Part shown: piece after piece, positions 27,941 through 36,427 of the stretch
How the letters are laid out: every line of letters begins with the position of its first letter
Position numbering within the stretch: the first letter of the stretch is position 1
Source: Chryseobacterium sp. ON_d1
Lineage (GTDB): Bacteria; Bacteroidota; Bacteroidia; Flavobacteriales; Weeksellaceae
NCBI RefSeq assembly: GCF_006829085.1
Contig: NZ_BJTC01000002.1
Location: 62,001 to 126,000, forward strand
DNA length: 64,000 nucleotides
Reading direction: 5' to 3'
The notes under the pieces: model-generated
The model's input: the letters and a program-made list of their open reading frames with translations, nothing else
Told to the model about the DNA's origin: nothing
Database searches by the model: none
Position numbers and translations under genes: made by a program

Positions 27941-28543
27941 TTACTCTACAACAATACTCTCGATTCCTTTTTGCAGGGCCGTCTCCTGAATAACGGGAAC
28001 AGAAAGCCCTTCTGCGCGGACAACAGAAATATCTGTCATGCCCATAAATCCTAATGTTTTTTGAAGATAAGGAATCACGAAATCATATGCCTGCCTCTCC
28101 CCTTCAGAATAAATACCGCCACTTGAAAAAGCAAGATATACTTTCTTGTTTTTCACCAGACCTTCCGGTCCGTTTTCGCTGTAGCTGAATGTTTTTCCGG
28201 CTCTGGCAATATGGTCAAGCCATGATTTCAGGGTAGAGGTGATGTTGAAATTGTATAGAGGAGCCTCAATAACAATAATATCCGCTTCATGCAGCTCATC
28301 CACTACTGTGTCAGATAATTTTACAGTTTCAATCTGTTCTGAAGTACGGTGTTCAGCCGGGGTAAAAAATGCATTGATATGGGCTTCTTCCAAATGAGGG
28401 AAAAGAGGATTGGCCAGGTCACGCTTTTTTAATATACGGTCAGGATATTTGTCTGTAATTTTTTCTACAATTGCATTGCCCAGTTTTTTGCTGATGGATG
28501 ATTCGCTTCTTGGACTTGAAATAATATGAAGTACTCGTTTCAT
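27941..28543 (-). CDS. azoR: FMN-dependent NADH azoreductase / quinone reductase
   Basis: 200 aa flavodoxin-like fold. The FMN phosphate loop is SSPRSESSISKKLG, and EAPLYNFNITSTLKSWLDHIARAGKTFSY is the AzoR signature binding FMN and the partner subunit; FSSGGIYSEG follows. The homodimer reduces quinones and azo compounds by two electrons with NADH, protecting against electrophiles. It is divergent from the HxlR regulator across 117 bases that contain an inverted repeat, the same arrangement of roles as YodB/AzoR in Bacillus. Confidence 0.93.
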   Translation of the reverse strand: MKRVLHIISSPRSESSISKKLGNAIVEKITDKYPDRILKKRDLANPLFPHLEEAHINAFFTPAEHRTSEQIETVKLSDTVVDELHEADIIVIEAPLYNFNITSTLKSWLDHIARAGKTFSYSENGPEGLVKNKKVYLAFSSGGIYSEGERQAYDFVIPYLQKTLGFMGMTDISVVRAEGLSVPVIQETALQKGIESIVVE

Positions 28544-28606
28544 TTTTTTATTTTTTTTAAAATTGATGTTTCAAAATTATTTATATTTACTAATAAAAAT
28601 ATAGTA

Positions 28607-28645
28607 GTTACCAAAAGGTTAGTAATAACATTTAGGTTAGTAACC
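28607..28645. promoter_or_regulatory. Candidate HxlR operator region between azoR and hxlR
   Basis: GGTTAGTAACC (28635-28645) is a perfect palindrome, and GTTACCAAAAGGTTAGTAA begins at 28607. Two related half-site pairs in a divergent promoter fit binding by an HxlR dimer. Confidence 0.6.
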
Positions 28646-28660
28646 AATAAATACGAGACA

Positions 28661-29017
28661 ATGGAAGAAGAAAAAATAACATATTCACGGCCGCAATGCA
28701 GTAATCACCTGTCTGCTACAGAGGATGCTTTGTATGTTCTTGGGGGCAGATGGACCATTCGTGTAATGATTGCGATTTTGGGAGGCCATACACGTTTTAA
28801 TGAATTGCAGAGGACCATTAAGGGAATATCTGCCAGGGTACTATCCAGCGAATTAAAAAAACTGGAAGTCAATCACCTGGTGGAAAGAACCGTTATTACA
28901 GATCAGAAGCCGGTATTGGTAGAATATATGCCCACAGAATATAGTGAGTCTCTGAAGGATGTCATTGCTGCGCTGGCTGATTGGGGAACAAAACATAAAA
29001 AGAAAATTACAGCATAA
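28661..29017 (+). CDS. HxlR/DUF24 family winged-helix regulator
   Basis: Start at MEEEKITYSR; the open frame reaches 28526 but would overlap azoR and the operator. 118 aa with the HxlR signature ALYVLGGRWTIRVMIAILGGHTRFNELQRTIKGISARVLSSELKKLE. Cys13 (PQCSNH) sits before the first helix, as does the thiol-switch Cys of DUF24 regulators such as YodB, although the distance to the GGRW motif is four residues longer. It probably represses azoR and itself, and releases DNA on quinone or oxidant exposure; this is inferred from family and layout. Confidence 0.88.
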   Translation: MEEEKITYSRPQCSNHLSATEDALYVLGGRWTIRVMIAILGGHTRFNELQRTIKGISARVLSSELKKLEVNHLVERTVITDQKPVLVEYMPTEYSESLKDVIAALADWGTKHKKKITA

Positions 29018-29125
29018 TAAAAGAAGAGCCGTGTTGGTATTGAAATATTACTTTTTCTGTGGTATTTGATAAGTTGCAACATTGCTTATACTTTAAGTAT
29101 TTTTACTCAAATTAATAATGGCAAG

Positions 29126-29722
29126 ATGATCATATGTGAAGAGTTATTATTTTCCCGTGGAGCAAGTCTGGAAAGTTATGAAGCAGGAGAGACTATTTTT
29201 CAGGAAGGAACCGCTGCAAAATATTATTTTCAGATCAGATATGGTACTGTGAAGCTGAATACTTTATTAGAAGACGGAAAGGAATTTGTCCACGGCCTTC
29301 CTTTTGATGGTCATTGCTTTGGGGAAAGTTACTTATTTACCAGCCATCATTACGCGGTCAACGCCGTTGCGGTCACCAATTGTGAAATTATCAGGATTTC
29401 CAAAACCAGATTTCTTGAAATATTACTGGAAAAACCTGAATTAATGCTTGAAATAAATAAATATACAGCAGACAGGCTGCATTTCAGGTATATGATCTCC
29501 AGTTTTCTGGCCATTTCAGATCCTATTGTAAAGCTGGTGAAGCTTTTTGACCATCTTAAGAAATATTTTGGATTTGAGGACGCTTATTCATTCCTGATCC
29601 CCTATACCAGGCAGCAGATAGCAACCCTCACCGGTCTTCGGGTGGAAACGGTAATCAGATATGTCAAAAAAATGCAGGAACAGAAACTGGTTAAGATTGA
29701 AAGCTCCAAAATTTACTATTAA
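29126..29722 (+). CDS. Crp/Fnr family transcriptional regulator
   Basis: Start at MIICEELL (198 aa); an ATG at 29066 would add 20 unlikely residues. N-terminal cyclic-nucleotide-binding-like barrel (EAGETIFQEGTAAKYYFQI, GTVKLNTLLEDGKEF, FGESYLF) without an obvious Fnr cysteine cluster. C-terminal winged helix: YTRQQIATLTGLRVETVIRYVKKMQEQKLVKI. In Bacteroidota this branch often responds to redox or starvation signals, but the ligand is unknown. It converges on the universal stress protein gene with 13 bases between stops. Confidence 0.88.
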   Translation: MIICEELLFSRGASLESYEAGETIFQEGTAAKYYFQIRYGTVKLNTLLEDGKEFVHGLPFDGHCFGESYLFTSHHYAVNAVAVTNCEIIRISKTRFLEILLEKPELMLEINKYTADRLHFRYMISSFLAISDPIVKLVKLFDHLKKYFGFEDAYSFLIPYTRQQIATLTGLRVETVIRYVKKMQEQKLVKIESSKIYY

Positions 29723-29735
29723 TTTTCAGGATCTG

Positions 29736-30578
29736 CTATTTTAGGATTAATACTGGCTGATGGGTATTCTGGTAAATTCCTTCGGAAATACTTCTGCTGG
29801 CCAGATAATATAGAAAGCTGTGCCTGCCCGGTAAAGCAATAATAAGATCAGCTTCATTAGAGGCTGCAAAGGTCAGAATCCCATTAATGATATTTTCGTC
29901 ATGAGAGTAATGAATGCTGCTTGGGATTTCCGTTAAATGTTCACGGATATAGTTTTCCAGTTCTCTTTTTTTGTTCTCATCCTCTGTTTCTCTGGTATTG
30001 ATATTTAAAAATGACAGATGTACATCCTGATTATGAATAACAGATTTGTGATGGAAAAGCCTTTCCAGTCTTTTAATTCCTTTTATATCACAAGGGATAA
30101 ATATGTTCTTAACAGGAGTATAATGATAGCTGTTTGGAACAATTAAGGTCTTTACAGGACTTGTTCTTGCAATGCTGATGATATTATCAGAAACAAAACT
30201 TTCTGTAGAAGAATTCCTGTCGTCACTTCCAAGAACGATCAGTTCTACAGACGGCTCGTCTTTTAAAAGTTCATTGATGCTCCTGGTAAGCGCCCAGTCA
30301 CTTAATATTCTGGAAACCTTAATATCCGGAAACTTATCGGTTACAATACTGCTCAGCTGATCAAATAAAGATTCCGTTCTCTGTAGTAAGCTATTGACAC
30401 TTTCTTCATTTACAAATGAATGCCCTTCTGCAATATGCAGATAATCAAATTCAGACTCTCCGGCAGTTTTCAGCAGGATAATGTTTTGATATTCGTAGGT
30501 TTTTGCCCAGTCTGCGGCAACTCTTACTGCATTTTCTGTAGTTGATGTAAAATCAACAGGTACAAGGATTGTTCTCAT
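29736..30578 (-). CDS. Universal stress protein with two tandem USP domains
   Basis: 280 aa. Domain 1 begins MRTILVPVDFTSTTENAVRVAADWA and ends in VLGSDDRNSSTESFVSDNI...VKTLIVP. Domain 2 begins VKNIFIPCDIKGIKRLERL and ends LIIALPGRHSFLYYLASRSISEGIYQNTHQPVLIL. The second domain's G-2x-G-9x-G(S/T) ATP motif is degenerate, so nucleotide binding may rest on one domain. USPs support survival under stress and growth arrest. Its ATG overlaps the MarR stop by 4 bases, so it is the second gene of a MarR-controlled operon. Confidence 0.88.
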   Translation of the reverse strand: MRTILVPVDFTSTTENAVRVAADWAKTYEYQNIILLKTAGESEFDYLHIAEGHSFVNEESVNSLLQRTESLFDQLSSIVTDKFPDIKVSRILSDWALTRSINELLKDEPSVELIVLGSDDRNSSTESFVSDNIISIARTSPVKTLIVPNSYHYTPVKNIFIPCDIKGIKRLERLFHHKSVIHNQDVHLSFLNINTRETEDENKKRELENYIREHLTEIPSSIHYSHDENIINGILTFAASNEADLIIALPGRHSFLYYLASRSISEGIYQNTHQPVLILK

Positions 30579-31051
30579 ATTGTATTATGTTTTGGTCCTG
30601 ATTCTTCCAGGTTTGCTGTCATTTTTTTTACTAATAGCAGTGCTTTGCTGATCTCTATTTCATCAATGCCGTCAGCAGCCTTCTTATAAAGATCCAGTGC
30701 CCAGGGATAAACGGTTTCTACAATCTGTTTACCTTTCGGGGTTAAAAAGATCTGTTTATTCCTCCTGTCATTTTTATAAGCAACCCTTTCCACCAGATCC
30801 CTTTTTACAAGACTGTTGATGAGGTAGGTAATACTTGATTTGTCTTTGCTTACTTTATTTCCTATTTCCTGCTGGTTAATCCCATTACTACGTGAAAGCA
30901 ATCCCAGAATTTCAATCAGTTCAAAAGACAGATCCGGATCATACTCATTAACGGCAGCATGAATCTTCTGCCGGAGACGGCTTTTCATTTCACTCATCGC
31001 AAGGCCAAGTTCCAGAGCCAGTTCTGATATGTTATTCTGTTTTGCAGGCAT
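30575..31051 (-). CDS. MarR family transcriptional regulator
   Basis: 158 aa winged-helix protein: LSFELIEILGLLSRSNGINQQEIGNKVSKDKSSITYLINSLVKRDLVERVAYKNDRRNKQIFLTPKGKQIVE, with the DRR wing motif of MarR proteins. The dimerisation helices at both ends are present. It is first in an operon with the USP gene (ATGA overlap). A perfect 22-base palindrome lies 78 bases before its start, most simply its own operator. The ligand is unknown; the flanking pump gene may or may not be a target. Confidence 0.92.
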   Translation of the reverse strand: MPAKQNNISELALELGLAMSEMKSRLRQKIHAAVNEYDPDLSFELIEILGLLSRSNGINQQEIGNKVSKDKSSITYLINSLVKRDLVERVAYKNDRRNKQIFLTPKGKQIVETVYPWALDLYKKAADGIDEIEISKALLLVKKMTANLEESGPKHNTI

Positions 31052-31128
31052 ATTTTATAATAGCGTAAGATAACAGGGTATTTCTGAATCGGTTTTAATC
31101 ATAACTTACCCTAACAAATATACGGAAA

Positions 31129-31150
31129 ATTAGTTTTAATTAAAACTAAT
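31129..31150. promoter_or_regulatory. 22-base perfect palindrome, probable MarR operator
   Basis: Each half is ATTAGTTTTAA. It lies in the marR upstream region. The length and AT-rich dyad are normal for MarR dimers. Confidence 0.7.
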
Positions 31151-31253
31151 AGGATAAAAAATAACAGCTGAAAAAAAAAGTACATTGAGAGGCCACTTCA
31201 CGGATTTACTGCCTTGATACTTTATTTTTATTCTGAAAAAGATAACGTTAATA

Positions 31254-31286
31254 AAAAAGCAGAGACTGGTTAGTTCTCTGCTTTTT
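31254..31286 (-). terminator. Terminator of the MFS gene, overlapping its last codons
   Basis: AAAAAGCAGAGA and TCTCTGCTTTTT form a 12-base stem with a 9-base loop. The upstream arm lies inside the final codons of the transporter. Confidence 0.8.
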
Positions 31287-32481
31287 CTTTTTTTACAGCC
31301 TGATTCATGATGAGAATAATTCCGAAAAGGAAACATGCGATGATCAGATAACGCCAGGAAAGATCTTTCTGTTCACTTACGGTTCCGCTTACAGAAATGA
31401 TAAAACTTGTTATAGAAGTGATTACATAGACCAATCCTCCCATCAGTCCGCCGGCCGTACCTGCATTTTTAGGAAAGTAAAGCATACTTGTCGTAAAGAA
31501 AGAGGTAAATAAAATTCCGGAACAGATATGAATGAAAAAGGCAAAAGGTATCATGATGAAAAGACTTTCTGCAAAATAGCTTGTGATAATCAGTCCTGCG
31601 ATAAGGATCAGCTGAAGAAGAATCGGCTGTAAAATTCTTGGTTTAAAATCAAGGGTCAGTCTGCGCTTTCCGATAAAGCCTCCGATCATCCAGGAAAATC
31701 CTAAGATCAGGGTACAGTATCCAATGACTACCGGTGTAAAATGGAAAGTATTTTCAATGATAAAAGGTCCGGTAATATTAAACAGCATAACAATCGAATA
31801 GCTGAGTCCCAGAATAAAGATGCCCAGCATGAAAATTCTGTTTTTAAGCATCATTTTGTACAGGCTGATATTCTCTGAAAGATCCAGTTTCTTTTTTTGA
31901 GGAAGACTCTCTCCACTGAAGAACCATTCAAAAAGGAAAAGAAATCCGGCGTACCCTGCCAGAAAATAAAAGTTAGCATGCCAGTTAAACATTTTTTCAA
32001 GATATCCTCCGAGGAAAGGTGCCAGGATGGGGCCGCACGACCATACAATGGTAAAATAGCTCAGATAGTGCTTCACTTTTTCTGCGTCATAAATATCCAC
32101 GAAAATGGCACGGGTAGCCACTACCAGGACTGAAACAGCTGCTCCCTGGAGAATACGGAGCAAACAGATCAGTAAAATGCTGTTTGTCATGGTAATTAAG
32201 ATACTCGTCAGGATTAGCAGAAATAATGCGATTAGTTTGGGGCGGTAACGGCCGATGCTGTCCAGGATTCCTCCCACAAACAATTGTGAAATTCCGTAGC
32301 TCAGGAGATATGACGTTAAAGTAATCTGGATATCTTTTTCAGAAACCATCATTTCTTTGGCCATAGAGGGGAATGATGGCAGATAAATATCTGTGACAAA
32401 CCCCGAAAGCGGGATTGACACGAAAGCCATTATGGTAATTAATCTGATTCGTTGCTCAGATGCTTCTCTCAACATATTCAT
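31270..32481 (-). CDS. MFS drug transporter, Bcr/CflA family
   Basis: About 403 aa from MNMLREASEQ. Twelve hydrophobic segments. The first loop has GFVTDIYLPSFPSMAKEM (the Asp-containing TM1 motif of Bcr/CflA pumps), and motif A reads GGILDSIGRYRPKL. RILQGAAVSVLVVATRAIFVD is motif B/C-like. Such proteins expel drugs or small metabolites across the inner membrane by proton antiport. An AraC-type regulator lies 82 bases upstream on the same strand and is the likely controller. The exported substrate is unknown. Confidence 0.9.
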   Translation of the reverse strand: MNMLREASEQRIRLITIMAFVSIPLSGFVTDIYLPSFPSMAKEMMVSEKDIQITLTSYLLSYGISQLFVGGILDSIGRYRPKLIALFLLILTSILITMTNSILLICLLRILQGAAVSVLVVATRAIFVDIYDAEKVKHYLSYFTIVWSCGPILAPFLGGYLEKMFNWHANFYFLAGYAGFLFLFEWFFSGESLPQKKKLDLSENISLYKMMLKNRIFMLGIFILGLSYSIVMLFNITGPFIIENTFHFTPVVIGYCTLILGFSWMIGGFIGKRRLTLDFKPRILQPILLQLILIAGLIITSYFAESLFIMIPFAFFIHICSGILFTSFFTTSMLYFPKNAGTAGGLMGGLVYVITSITSFIISVSGTVSEQKDLSWRYLIIACFLFGIILIMNQAVKKEKAEN

Positions 32482-32563
32482 ACATTTTTTACAATGCAAA
32501 AATAAGTCAGGAAATATAAAAATGAATTTTAAAAGACAAAGTAAAAATTACAAAAATCAAATA

Positions 32564-33478
32564 TTAAGATAAATTCTTAAATTTCAACGGTGAAGTCTGG
32601 GCGTGCTTTTTAAAGAAGTTATTAAAGTGGGCAGGCTGATCGAACCCTAGGGTATAACCTATCTGTGCAATATCCCAGTTGGTATATTTCAGCAGATTTT
32701 TGGATTCTTCAAACATCTTTTCCTTGATGATCTGGGTGGTTGTAAGATTGGTGACGGATTTTACTGAAGAATTTAAATGATTGACATGTACATTCAGATG
32801 TTCTGCAAAGTCGGAAGGTGTCTTTAATGCCAGTGGATAAGCGGGAGAGTCCAGGGGAAACTGTTTGTTGAGCAGTTCATCAAATAGTTTGTACAGACGC
32901 ACATTTGCAGGAAGTTCATTAGGATTGATGTCCTCTACACGGTTTTCAAGAGCCAGATGCATCACGGAAGCCAGGTTGCTTTTGATGCTGCTGCAGCGGA
33001 AAGGATAAGCAGAATTATTCATTCTGTAAATCTGCTCGAAATAAAGAGTTGCGAGTTGGGTTTGTTCCTCTGTCAGAAAAACAACCGGCTTACTCCATTC
33101 CTTGAACATTGATGTTTTTTTAAACAGACTGAATTCAGAATTTCCATTAAAAAATTCCTGATTAAACAAACAGAAATAGCCTTCCTGTATATCGCTCTCA
33201 CACTCCCAGGAATAAGGGATGCTTGGAGATGGAAAAAATAAAACAGGACGGTCAATATACAGCTGGTGGGCCCCATAATGAATAGTGCCTTTTCCAATGA
33301 TAAAGCTGATTTTATAATAATCACGTCGGTTGTAAGGACTCTTGAAGCTGCAATATCTCCGCATGGAAATATTGAAATGGGATTTTCCGGTTTCAAAATC
33401 CTCAGAATCAAACATTTTGATCTGATTTTTTCGGACACGTCTGTAGTAATCTTCTATGGTTTCCAGCTGATCGCTCAT
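32564..33478 (-). CDS. AraC family regulator upstream of the MFS pump
   Basis: 304 aa. The N-terminal cupin-like sensor (SPYNRRDYYKISFIIGKGT, LYIDRPVLFFPSPSIPYSWE) is followed by the AraC double helix-turn-helix: LKTPSDFAEHLNVHVNHLNSSVKSV and NLLKYTNWDIAQIGYTLGFDQPAHFNNFFKKHAQTSPLKFK. It is clearly paralogous to the AraC gene at 58461, which also precedes a single effector gene. It probably activates the adjacent pump gene in response to a small molecule bound by the cupin part; this is inferred from position. Confidence 0.92.
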   Translation of the reverse strand: MSDQLETIEDYYRRVRKNQIKMFDSEDFETGKSHFNISMRRYCSFKSPYNRRDYYKISFIIGKGTIHYGAHQLYIDRPVLFFPSPSIPYSWECESDIQEGYFCLFNQEFFNGNSEFSLFKKTSMFKEWSKPVVFLTEEQTQLATLYFEQIYRMNNSAYPFRCSSIKSNLASVMHLALENRVEDINPNELPANVRLYKLFDELLNKQFPLDSPAYPLALKTPSDFAEHLNVHVNHLNSSVKSVTNLTTTQIIKEKMFEESKNLLKYTNWDIAQIGYTLGFDQPAHFNNFFKKHAQTSPLKFKNLS

Positions 33479-33646
33479 AATGAAAAATTATAAAAATCAA
33501 AGATAAGCAAACTGCTGCTCAATCATGATGATTTTGTGTGAAATAATAAAAATAAGTATGATAGTTTGACTCAATAACACCAACATTAAAAGAACTCAAT
33601 AACTATATTAACAGGTGCAGACATCTATGTAAACCTGTGGTAAGAA

Positions 33647-34162
33647 TTAACTTTTATTAATCTCCAGTTCCAAAATATGAGACGGAAGCTGAAAAGGTCC
33701 TGCCTTTGAATCAGCTACAGCAATAAATCCAGAGTCTTTTAAAAACGCTGCAAGGGGATCATGATCCGGCATATTGATCCATATGATATCGGTGAAGCTT
33801 ACTGCTGATCTGCATTTTTTCCAAAGTGACTGCCTTGTTTCCGGGAAATCAAACTCAGAAAGAATCACAAAGCTTATTTCTGTTGCTCTTTTTCCCTCAG
33901 GAATTCCGGGATGCAGAGAGCCGCTTTTGATGATGCTGTATCCAACAGGTTTCTGATCTGCATAGGTCATGATCAGCTGGTTAGAAAGATCATTCAGGTC
34001 ATTGATCATTTTTCTAGGATCTATTCCGTTATGAATATATTTTCTGATATCTTCCTCACTGACAAAATCTTTATGTAAGCTGTAAATGGAAGAATCAATA
34101 ATGGCTATAAGATCAGAAATACCCTCTTCAGAACCTACTGTAAATTTTGAAATAATATCCAT
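33647..34162 (-). CDS. GNAT-like N-acetyltransferase
   Basis: 171 aa with the general GNAT layout: a helical start (ISDLIAIIDSSIYSLHKDFV), QLIMTYADQKPVGYSIIKSGS as the central strands, ATEISFVILSEFDFPETRQSLWKKC, and a C-terminal INMPDHDPLAAFLKDSGFIAVADSKAG. The acetyl-CoA pyrophosphate loop (Q/RxxGxG/A) is not obvious, so it may be a divergent or inactive member. It is divergent from the MocR regulator, with MocR-type direct repeats between them, so it is a candidate target of that regulator. Confidence 0.6.
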   Translation of the reverse strand: MDIISKFTVGSEEGISDLIAIIDSSIYSLHKDFVSEEDIRKYIHNGIDPRKMINDLNDLSNQLIMTYADQKPVGYSIIKSGSLHPGIPEGKRATEISFVILSEFDFPETRQSLWKKCRSAVSFTDIIWINMPDHDPLAAFLKDSGFIAVADSKAGPFQLPSHILELEINKS

Positions 34163-34205
34163 GTAATTTTTTTATTCAAAATTATAAGATTAATCTATTC
34201 AAAAT

Positions 34206-34268
34206 GGATACAGTTCGTTAAAATATCATCGGTACAGAATGGTATTTTTGTAAATTTGTTCGGTACAG
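34206..34268. promoter_or_regulatory. Three direct repeats, candidate MocR binding sites
   Basis: GGATACAG at 34206-34213, CGGTACAG at 34230-34237 and CGGTACAG at 34261-34268. All face the same way and bracket the mocR -7 element, as expected for a GntR-MocR protein that binds direct repeats. Confidence 0.6.
34243..34250 (+). promoter_or_regulatory. mocR -7 promoter element
   Basis: TATTTTTG, a perfect TAnnTTTG, 26 bases before the mocR start. The second CGGTACAG site lies just downstream and would overlap the start of the transcript. Confidence 0.6.
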
Positions 34269-34276
34269 TTGACGAT

Positions 34277-35692
34277 ATGATGAAACCTTATAAGTACGAA
34301 GTTTTTACAGAAACAATAGAGGAACAGATCCGCAATGGAATTTTGAAGGAAAATGACAGGCTTCCATCTGTTCGTGAGATAAAAGAAAAATACAAACTGA
34401 GTACAAGTTCTGTACAAAGCGGATTTGAATACCTTATGATCAAAGGGCTTGTCAGAAGTAATCCACGGTCAGGATATTTCGTTGCAGGAATTCAGGCGAA
34501 AAATATTCCGAAACCAAGAACAAAGCTTCCCGCTGTCGTGAGAGATGAGGTATTCATGAAAAATATAATACTGACTTCCAAAAGGACTTCCGAATCCAGC
34601 TCTTTCAATGCAGCAGCCCCCGGAGATCTGCTGATTCCGCAGAAGCTTATCCTAAGAACGATGCAGGAGGTTATTCGTGAAAAAGGGGCATCACTTCTCA
34701 GGTATTACCCTTCCAACGGTTCGGAAGAATTAAGGAAGCATATTGCCAGGCAGATGGGAGCTTACGGCTCTTTCTTAAATCCTGACAAAATAATAATCAC
34801 TGACGGCGCACTCCAGGCCCTTACCATTGCTTTAAAATCAGTAACAAAATCAGGTGATGTGGTGGCAGTTGATAGTCCATGTGTATTTTCTATACTGGAA
34901 GTGATTGCTCACCTGGAGCTTAAAGTCATTGAGATTCCTGTCCATTATAAAAGCGGTTTCGATACTGAGTATTTCCGGAAAGCCTGTCAGGAAAACAATA
35001 TCCGTGCTTTAGTCACTACTCCGAATTTTCACAATCCTACAGGAATACTGATGAATGATGACACAAAAAAAGAAATTCTGAACATTTCAGAAGCCTATCA
35101 GGTATGTGTTATTGAAAATGACATGTATTCTGACCTTTATTTTGGAGGACAAAAGCCCCGCAGTATAAAAAGTTTTGATGCCAGCGGTCGGGTGATGATC
35201 TATTCGTCATTTTCAAAAACACTGGCACCTGGAATCCGCTTGGGCTGGCTGTATGCCGGCGATTTCTATGCCCAATCTGAAAGAGTAAGGTTTGTCTTAG
35301 GGCGAACTGTTTCTCCTTTCTACCAGGAACTGGTACTGAAACTGCTGCAGGGAAGCAGTTACGAAAGACATCTTCGGTCATTCAGGAAAAAGCTCAACCA
35401 ACAGGCTGCTCAGGTCCTAGACACTTTAAAAAATTCTTTTCCTGAAGGTTCTTATTTTCACAGGCCGCAGGGAGGTTACAGTATTTGGGGGCAGCTTCCG
35501 GAAAATATTGATATGAAAAGGTTTTACCAGTATTGTGATCAGCACCGGATTTTATTTACCCCTGGAGATACCTTTTCGTTTACTGATAAATACCATTATC
35601 ATTTCAGGATTATTTTTACTGAAAGAATTACTTCTGAAAGTATGGCTTTATTGGAAGATGCAGGAAGAAAAGCACAGGAACTGTTGTTTTAA
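34277..35692 (+). CDS. MocR-type regulator: GntR helix-turn-helix fused to a PLP aminotransferase domain
   Basis: Start at MMKPYKYE. Residues ~1-75 are a GntR winged helix (EEQIRNGILKENDRLPSVREIKEKYKLSTSSVQSGFEYL). From about 115 on it is a fold-type I aminotransferase: ALQALTIAL, VTTPNFHNPTGILM, ENDMYSDLYF, and the PLP lysine at 314 in YSSFSKTLAPGIRLGW. MocR proteins sense vitamin B6 or amine ligands through the PLP site and regulate nearby or divergent genes. Here three direct repeats stand in the divergent region to the GNAT gene. Neither a PdxST nor a GABA pathway is nearby, so the effector is open. Confidence 0.92.
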   Translation: MMKPYKYEVFTETIEEQIRNGILKENDRLPSVREIKEKYKLSTSSVQSGFEYLMIKGLVRSNPRSGYFVAGIQAKNIPKPRTKLPAVVRDEVFMKNIILTSKRTSESSSFNAAAPGDLLIPQKLILRTMQEVIREKGASLLRYYPSNGSEELRKHIARQMGAYGSFLNPDKIIITDGALQALTIALKSVTKSGDVVAVDSPCVFSILEVIAHLELKVIEIPVHYKSGFDTEYFRKACQENNIRALVTTPNFHNPTGILMNDDTKKEILNISEAYQVCVIENDMYSDLYFGGQKPRSIKSFDASGRVMIYSSFSKTLAPGIRLGWLYAGDFYAQSERVRFVLGRTVSPFYQELVLKLLQGSSYERHLRSFRKKLNQQAAQVLDTLKNSFPEGSYFHRPQGGYSIWGQLPENIDMKRFYQYCDQHRILFTPGDTFSFTDKYHYHFRIIFTERITSESMALLEDAGRKAQELLF

Positions 35693-35996
35693 CCCATTAA
35701 TAATAAAAAGTAGCGGCAGGATGATCAATGCCATTACATCACTGAGTAAACAGTTTTTTTAAAAAAGACTATTTCTGTTTTTTTATTCATTTCTTGTTGA
35801 TAATTAATGATTTAGTGTGTTCTTTGTTTTTGGTTTAATTCTATGGCTAATTTGCGGCAGTAATTCAATTTTAATTTAAAAATTAAAATGAATGTAAGAA
35901 AGACTAAAAAAAATAATTAAATCCACTATTTTTTTTCAACACAATTAGGCTGGAATCACCATAAAACCTATATTTGCAGCCTAAATTTTTAAATAA
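35693..35996. other. Intergenic region before the H1-like gene
   Basis: Rich in T and A runs. It holds the promoter of the small gene at 35997. I see no other ORF and no terminator hairpin for mocR. Confidence 0.4.
35969..35976 (+). promoter_or_regulatory. -7 element of the H1-like gene
   Basis: TATATTTG, perfect consensus, with TTAG (one change from TTTG) 20 bases upstream. The predicted leader is about 15-20 bases. Confidence 0.65.
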
Positions 35997-36173
35997 ATGA
36001 AAGAACTAATTGAAAAAATCAACGCAGAATTTGAAGCGTTCACAACTGAGGCAAACCAACAAGCGGAAAAAGGAAACAAGGCAGCTGGTACAAGAGCTCG
36101 TAAAGCAGCTTTAGAACTAAGCAAATTGTTCAAGGAATTCAGAAAAGTTTCTGTAGAAGAAGCTAAGAAATAA
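35997..36173 (+). CDS. Histone H1-like (Hc1-type) small basic protein
   Basis: A 58-residue protein. It starts MKELIEKINAEFEAFTTEAN and contains GNKAAGTRARKAALELSKLF, then KEFRKVSVEEAKK. Lys/Arg/Ala-rich helices of this kind are the conserved small histone H1-like proteins of Bacteroidota, thought to coat or condense DNA. A perfect -7 element upstream and a strong terminator 11 bases after the stop make it a complete single-gene unit, and highly expressed genes often look like this. Nucleoid function is family knowledge, not shown here. Confidence 0.85.
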   Translation: MKELIEKINAEFEAFTTEANQQAEKGNKAAGTRARKAALELSKLFKEFRKVSVEEAKK

Positions 36174-36184
36174 TTCACCTTTAG

Positions 36185-36208
36185 CCGGCTTTTGAAGCCG
36201 GTTTTTTT
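36185..36208 (+). terminator. Terminator of the H1-like gene
   Basis: CCGGCTT and AAGCCGG pair around TTG, followed by seven T. Confidence 0.88.
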
Positions 36209-36427
36209 ATGTCTGATTACAATATATTTTTGAATTGTTTTTTTATACAACTTATCTGAAGATCATATTCTATGGATGATCTTTTCTGTAAATACTGATA
36301 TTAGTCAATTTCTGTTATTGTTTTTAAACAAAAATGTTTTATAATATCATGTGAATACCTCTTTTTTAGGACTAATCCTTCATCATTTCCCCAATTTCTG
36401 TTATCTTTAAACCAATCAATATATATT

